The notes below the pieces were generated by a model. The model made no database searches. It saw only the letters and a program-made list of their open reading frames with translations, and had not been told where the DNA came from. A stretch of 64,000 nucleotides of DNA. Source: Rotaria socialis (Eukaryota > Rotifera > Eurotatoria > Philodinida > Philodinidae). Below, piece by piece: positions 60,745 through 64,000 of the stretch; within the stretch, counting starts at the first letter, position 1, and each line of letters starts with the position of its first letter. The position numbers were made by a program, and so were the translations under genes. The stretch is from NCBI GenBank assembly GCA_905331475.1, contig CAJNYU010000990.1:102304-166303 (forward strand). Direction: 5' to 3'.

Positions 60745-61231
60745 TTGTTGCATTCGATAGGATCTTGGAGAAACCCGACGTCTTTTGTTGATTGGATTCG
60801 TATTAGGATCCTATTGTCGGATTTTTAAAAGATACGATGGGATCTCGGAAAACTCCTACAGTTTCCTATGAGATTTTTATCGGAATTGTCACCGATCGGA
60901 ATATGGATGAGTCCTAGTTGCGGATACTGTCGGAATTTCCTAGAAAACTAGCATGGTATCCGATGCAGATTTCATGGGAATTTTTCCAATGGGAATTTGG
61001 GCCCATCGTGCTTTGGATACAGTCGGAATTTTTCGGTAGTTGGATTGTCGGATTTTGAAACTTTATTAGATTAGGATCCTGTAGAATTCTGTATTCAGGA
61101 ACTTATTGAAATCCGGCCCTGAGGATCCAACATCAATTCCTGAACCCGAAATCCGATAGTATTTCGTTGGATTCCTGATCGGATCGGATAGTTTTCTATC
61201 AGTTCCTGCACTGGAATTGAACGACCTGGGT
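60745..61231. repeat. GGATCC/GGAATTT-rich dispersed repeat, third locus
   Basis: Many GGATCCT, TCGGATT and GGAATTT motifs with a right end AATTGAACGACCTGGGTGT, matching the CGACCTGGGT terminus of copies A and B near 44.5-44.9 kb. The frame at 61095-61340 is inside this repeat and is not a gene. Confidence 0.45.
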
Positions 61232-61924
61232 GTCTAGACCGATATAGCGGATCCTCGGAAAGATTTTTATTATTGAAAATATTTATTTGAAACAGAAGGA
61301 ACTTACTATAGAATGAAATACCGATCAAAACTGATATCATATTCTAAATCAGCATAACATATGGAGTTGACTATTGGAGGTTTTAAATCTTTCTGAGACT
61401 TTTTCTTTTCATTGAAAAAGTCATCGGTACTGTCGTTCACAACAAATAGCCCATACAGCGAATTCCACTAAAATATTTTTTTCATCACCTATGCATCCTT
61501 AAGCTAGAGACCTGCTACGATTTAACAAATTTATCACTCGTTCGTTACTGTTGAAATCCATGCTTGGTAAAACCTCTAAAAGAATAAAAATCAACATAAG
61601 TCAACCCCATTGTTTATGCTGATTCGTCATATGATATTAGATTTGTCGCTTTTGTAGTCAATATCTGAAGGGAAAAAGCACAAAGCTTCAATTATAGAAA
61701 TATTTCTGAGTATTACTTCTATCGTTCTGGGCATATATCTCCAAGCTATTGTTTTACTTTAACATTAATTATTAATGAATATAACTTGTTTTTTCATTAC
61801 TCTATCTTTATATTTTAGTATACAGGAAACAGAAAGTAAAGGATCAACTCTAGTCTCGATCTCTCTTCTCTTATATAATTCTTGAAATCTTCTTTATTCA
61901 GGCTAAATTCCTTTTTTCTCAAAC

Positions 61925-62905
61925 ATGCCGAATACAAACAACATTTCCAATTACAGTATGGCCTCAATATATGCCAATCTAGAACATTTCTACTTGATAC
62001 AATTCTGGATTTTTCTTCTATTAATTATTCCAGCGATGATATCCTTATGTTTTGGTCTATACAATTTCTTTCGTGATAAAAATCTTCGGCAATCTTTACA
62101 CAATCATATTATAATTGTTGTTCTCATTATTAATGCTTTTTACCAATTGACAGACATGATCTATTTTATTCATTACTTTCGTTGTTTCGAAACTTTTTCA
62201 GCGACACTGGCATTTCATCTTATTTTTGGTTATATCGATTGGGCAGTTTTTACTCTTCAATACATCCTATATGCTTGGATCACAGCAGAAAGACATATTC
62301 TTATCTTTCATAATCAATTACTATCTACCAGTAGAAACCGTCTACTCTTTCATTATATCCCTCCAATTCTGTTAACTATCTACTGTCTACTCTACTATGC
62401 CATAATATTTTTTGCTTCAAAATGTACTTATAATTTCGAAAATATGTTGGCTCCAAATTACATGCCCTGTGCTTTTGCAAACAATGCACTCAAGACATAT
62501 GAAATCATAGCGCATACAATATTGCCAACTTTTATCATCGTTTTTTCAAGTATTGCGTTGCTACTACGTGTTTTCTGGCAAAAATATCGCATGAAACAGC
62601 AATTTCAATGGCGGCGATATCGAATAATGACAATGCAAGTGTTACCAATATCGTGTGTCTTTCTAATTTTCCCATTTCCGTATGTGATCGTAGTTCTTCT
62701 TCAACTATGTGGCTTATCCGCTTCTATAGGTGGCGCATTTTTATCAATTGCAAGATTCTCATCTTATTATGCTTTACTAATCTTTCCAATAATTGCAGTA
62801 GGATCATCAGCAGAGTTAAGACAAAAATTCAAGAAAATTTTACTATTTGGACGACAAGAACGTGCGATCGCTCCAACAATGACGTTTAACCAACAGATGA
62901 TGTAA
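61925..62905 (+). CDS. Rhodopsin-like 7TM receptor (bdelloid expanded GPCR type)
   Basis: A single exon of 326 residues with seven hydrophobic helices. Examples: FWIFLLLIIPAMISLCFGLY, HNHIIIVVLIINAFYQL, AVFTLQYILYAWITAERH, PPILLTIYCLLYYAIIFF, LPTFIIVFSSIALLLRVFW, LPISCVFLIFPFPYVIVV and RFSSYYALLIFPIIAVGS. TM3 ends in ERH, in the place of the DRY motif. Sequons (NIS, NYS) mark an extracellular N-terminus. Cysteines in the first and second extracellular loops could form the usual disulfide. The short basic tail suits G-protein coupling. Ligand unknown; single-exon receptors of this size are often chemosensory, which is inference. The ATG after TTTCTCAAAC is used. Confidence 0.85.
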   Translation: MPNTNNISNYSMASIYANLEHFYLIQFWIFLLLIIPAMISLCFGLYNFFRDKNLRQSLHNHIIIVVLIINAFYQLTDMIYFIHYFRCFETFSATLAFHLIFGYIDWAVFTLQYILYAWITAERHILIFHNQLLSTSRNRLLFHYIPPILLTIYCLLYYAIIFFASKCTYNFENMLAPNYMPCAFANNALKTYEIIAHTILPTFIIVFSSIALLLRVFWQKYRMKQQFQWRRYRIMTMQVLPISCVFLIFPFPYVIVVLLQLCGLSASIGGAFLSIARFSSYYALLIFPIIAVGSSAELRQKFKKILLFGRQERAIAPTMTFNQQMM

Positions 62906-64000
62906 AACAAAACGTTTATTTTTCCATGAGAATTATCATAGATCATTTTATATTACTTTTCGATTGTAATAAATCTGCTTTCACGTAGTGACAAATAAAA
63001 ATATGTTTCAAGTCTATTTTCATGTGCTGTTTTCATTAAGATGAAGGAGAATAATGCTGAGTGAAACAGTTATAAAGTTTATTGCTCTGATTTGAAAATC
63101 CAGACAGATATTGCATTGCATTATTAGAATTGTAAATATATTTCGAGTAAACTCGTCGATGGTGGTTCTCTACTGACAATGATCGTTGCAAAAGTCATTT
63201 TATTTCTATTAGAGAAAAGAAATGTTTAGCTTGAACAGTACAAAACATACACTTCACAAGCCTTATGCATATTCAATAAAGGTTAAAATCCATTTGAATA
63301 CTAGAAAAACATACGCTGTATGCGAGGGTATGTTTCAATAAGAGAAGCAACATTCATCCATTGTTTAAATACTTTTCCGCAAATTATATTACACATATGT
63401 GGCAGTAGAGTTTAGAATCTAGTTGAGATTGGAATTGTTCATTATTCTATAAATGATATGAGAGAGTGATTCATGGAAATAAAATTTTATTAGTGAGTGA
63501 TATGACATAGCTTGATTGATTATGTTGATTCAAAAAAAACGTTGTTGTTTCCAAGATTAATTGTGTCAATCTTTCACGATTGAAGAGAGAGAAATGAGAA
63601 TGATTCTGAAAAGATGTTTGTTTTAATACGCGGGACATTGGGACATAGGGACATAGATTTTTCTCTTTCGTTATACATTCGAAGAAAAGACAGAAAGAGC
63701 GTTTCGCTATCGTTATTTCGAAGTACGGGTCTCGAGTAGGTGGGATGGGAATGGAAAAAGTTTTTATATGGAATGATATTGCAGGAAAATAAATTTTTTT
63801 AAAAAGTTTTCATGAAATTAATAAAGAAGTTTCTTAAACTCCATTTGATGTGTTATTAGCTACAATCGTTCTTCGTTAAAAATAAATAAGCTAACATAAA
63901 AGAAACTTCGTAATTTATGTCTAATCATTGTCTGTTTCATAGTGACGATTATCTATTATAAAAGCTTAAATTAATAAAGAAATGATGACAAAAAAGTTTG
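62906..64000. other. Downstream intergenic, no gene seen
   Basis: AT-rich. AATAAA-type polyadenylation signals follow the receptor stop codon (for example ACAAATAAAAATATG near 62990). A short GGGACATTGGGACATAGGGACAT tandem run lies at 63632-63654. No supported frame to the window end. Confidence 0.55.

Noticed and set aside
62608..62889. 93-codon frame overlapping the receptor
   Set aside because: Shadow frame of the 7TM receptor.

Overview
The window looks like nuclear DNA of a bdelloid rotifer (Adineta/Rotaria type). It is AT-rich, with many short spliceosomal introns (mostly about 50 to 100 bp, GT..AG). It carries families known to be expanded in bdelloids: Argonaute, TPR plus ADP-ribosyltransferase, F-box proteins and 7TM receptors. 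It also carries scattered G-rich/C-rich hairpins built from TGTGGG-like units, which resemble the published bdelloid telomere repeat. The organism call is inference from gene content; no species marker is present.

Layout. 1-2808: 3' part of an Argonaute gene (+). 4911-8922 (-) and 9352-13941 (+): a divergent pair, an AAA+ ATPase with a CHORD-like zinc region and a very long coiled-coil protein with one central hydrophobic segment. 16285-17392 (-): archaemetzincin metalloprotease. 18031-19474: hAT-like non-autonomous transposon. 19924-24958 (+): PPEF/RdgC Ser/Thr phosphatase with IQ motif and EF-hands. 26450-28796 (-): decayed TPR-ADP-ribosyltransferase gene. 29442-30514 (+): two small unrecognised genes. 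30498-32690 (-): SNX1/2-like sorting nexin with an N-terminal UBZ-like finger. 32904-34149 (-): U-box plus pseudokinase. 37739-40775 (-): prominin. 42670-43950 (-): ACC-synthase-like aminotransferase. 48918-52054 (+): F-box protein. 61925-62905 (+): 7TM receptor. The stretches 34.5-35.2, 44.2-48.1 and 52-61.3 kb are mostly non-coding repeats: nested inverted-repeat elements, small tandem arrays and a CAT-rich minisatellite.

Genes here are independent eukaryotic units and I see no operon. Two loose themes recur: ubiquitin (U-box, UBZ-like finger, F-box) and calcium or membrane signalling (PPEF, prominin, 7TM receptor). Exon junctions were placed by hand from splice motifs and reading phase. 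For the Argonaute (from the first internal junction on), AAA+, coiled-coil, archaemetzincin, U-box and F-box genes, all the exons join in one open frame, which supports those models. PPEF and the sorting nexin each contain one apparent single-base frameshift in a homopolymer. The TPR-ART locus carries eight in-frame stops and at least one frameshift.

The most unusual signals are the TPR-ART locus, where eight stops but no frameshift occur over about 2 kb of otherwise continuous frame; the telomere-like hairpins; the U-box pseudokinase fusion; the UBZ-sorting nexin fusion; and families of perfectly palindromic elements sharing termini.
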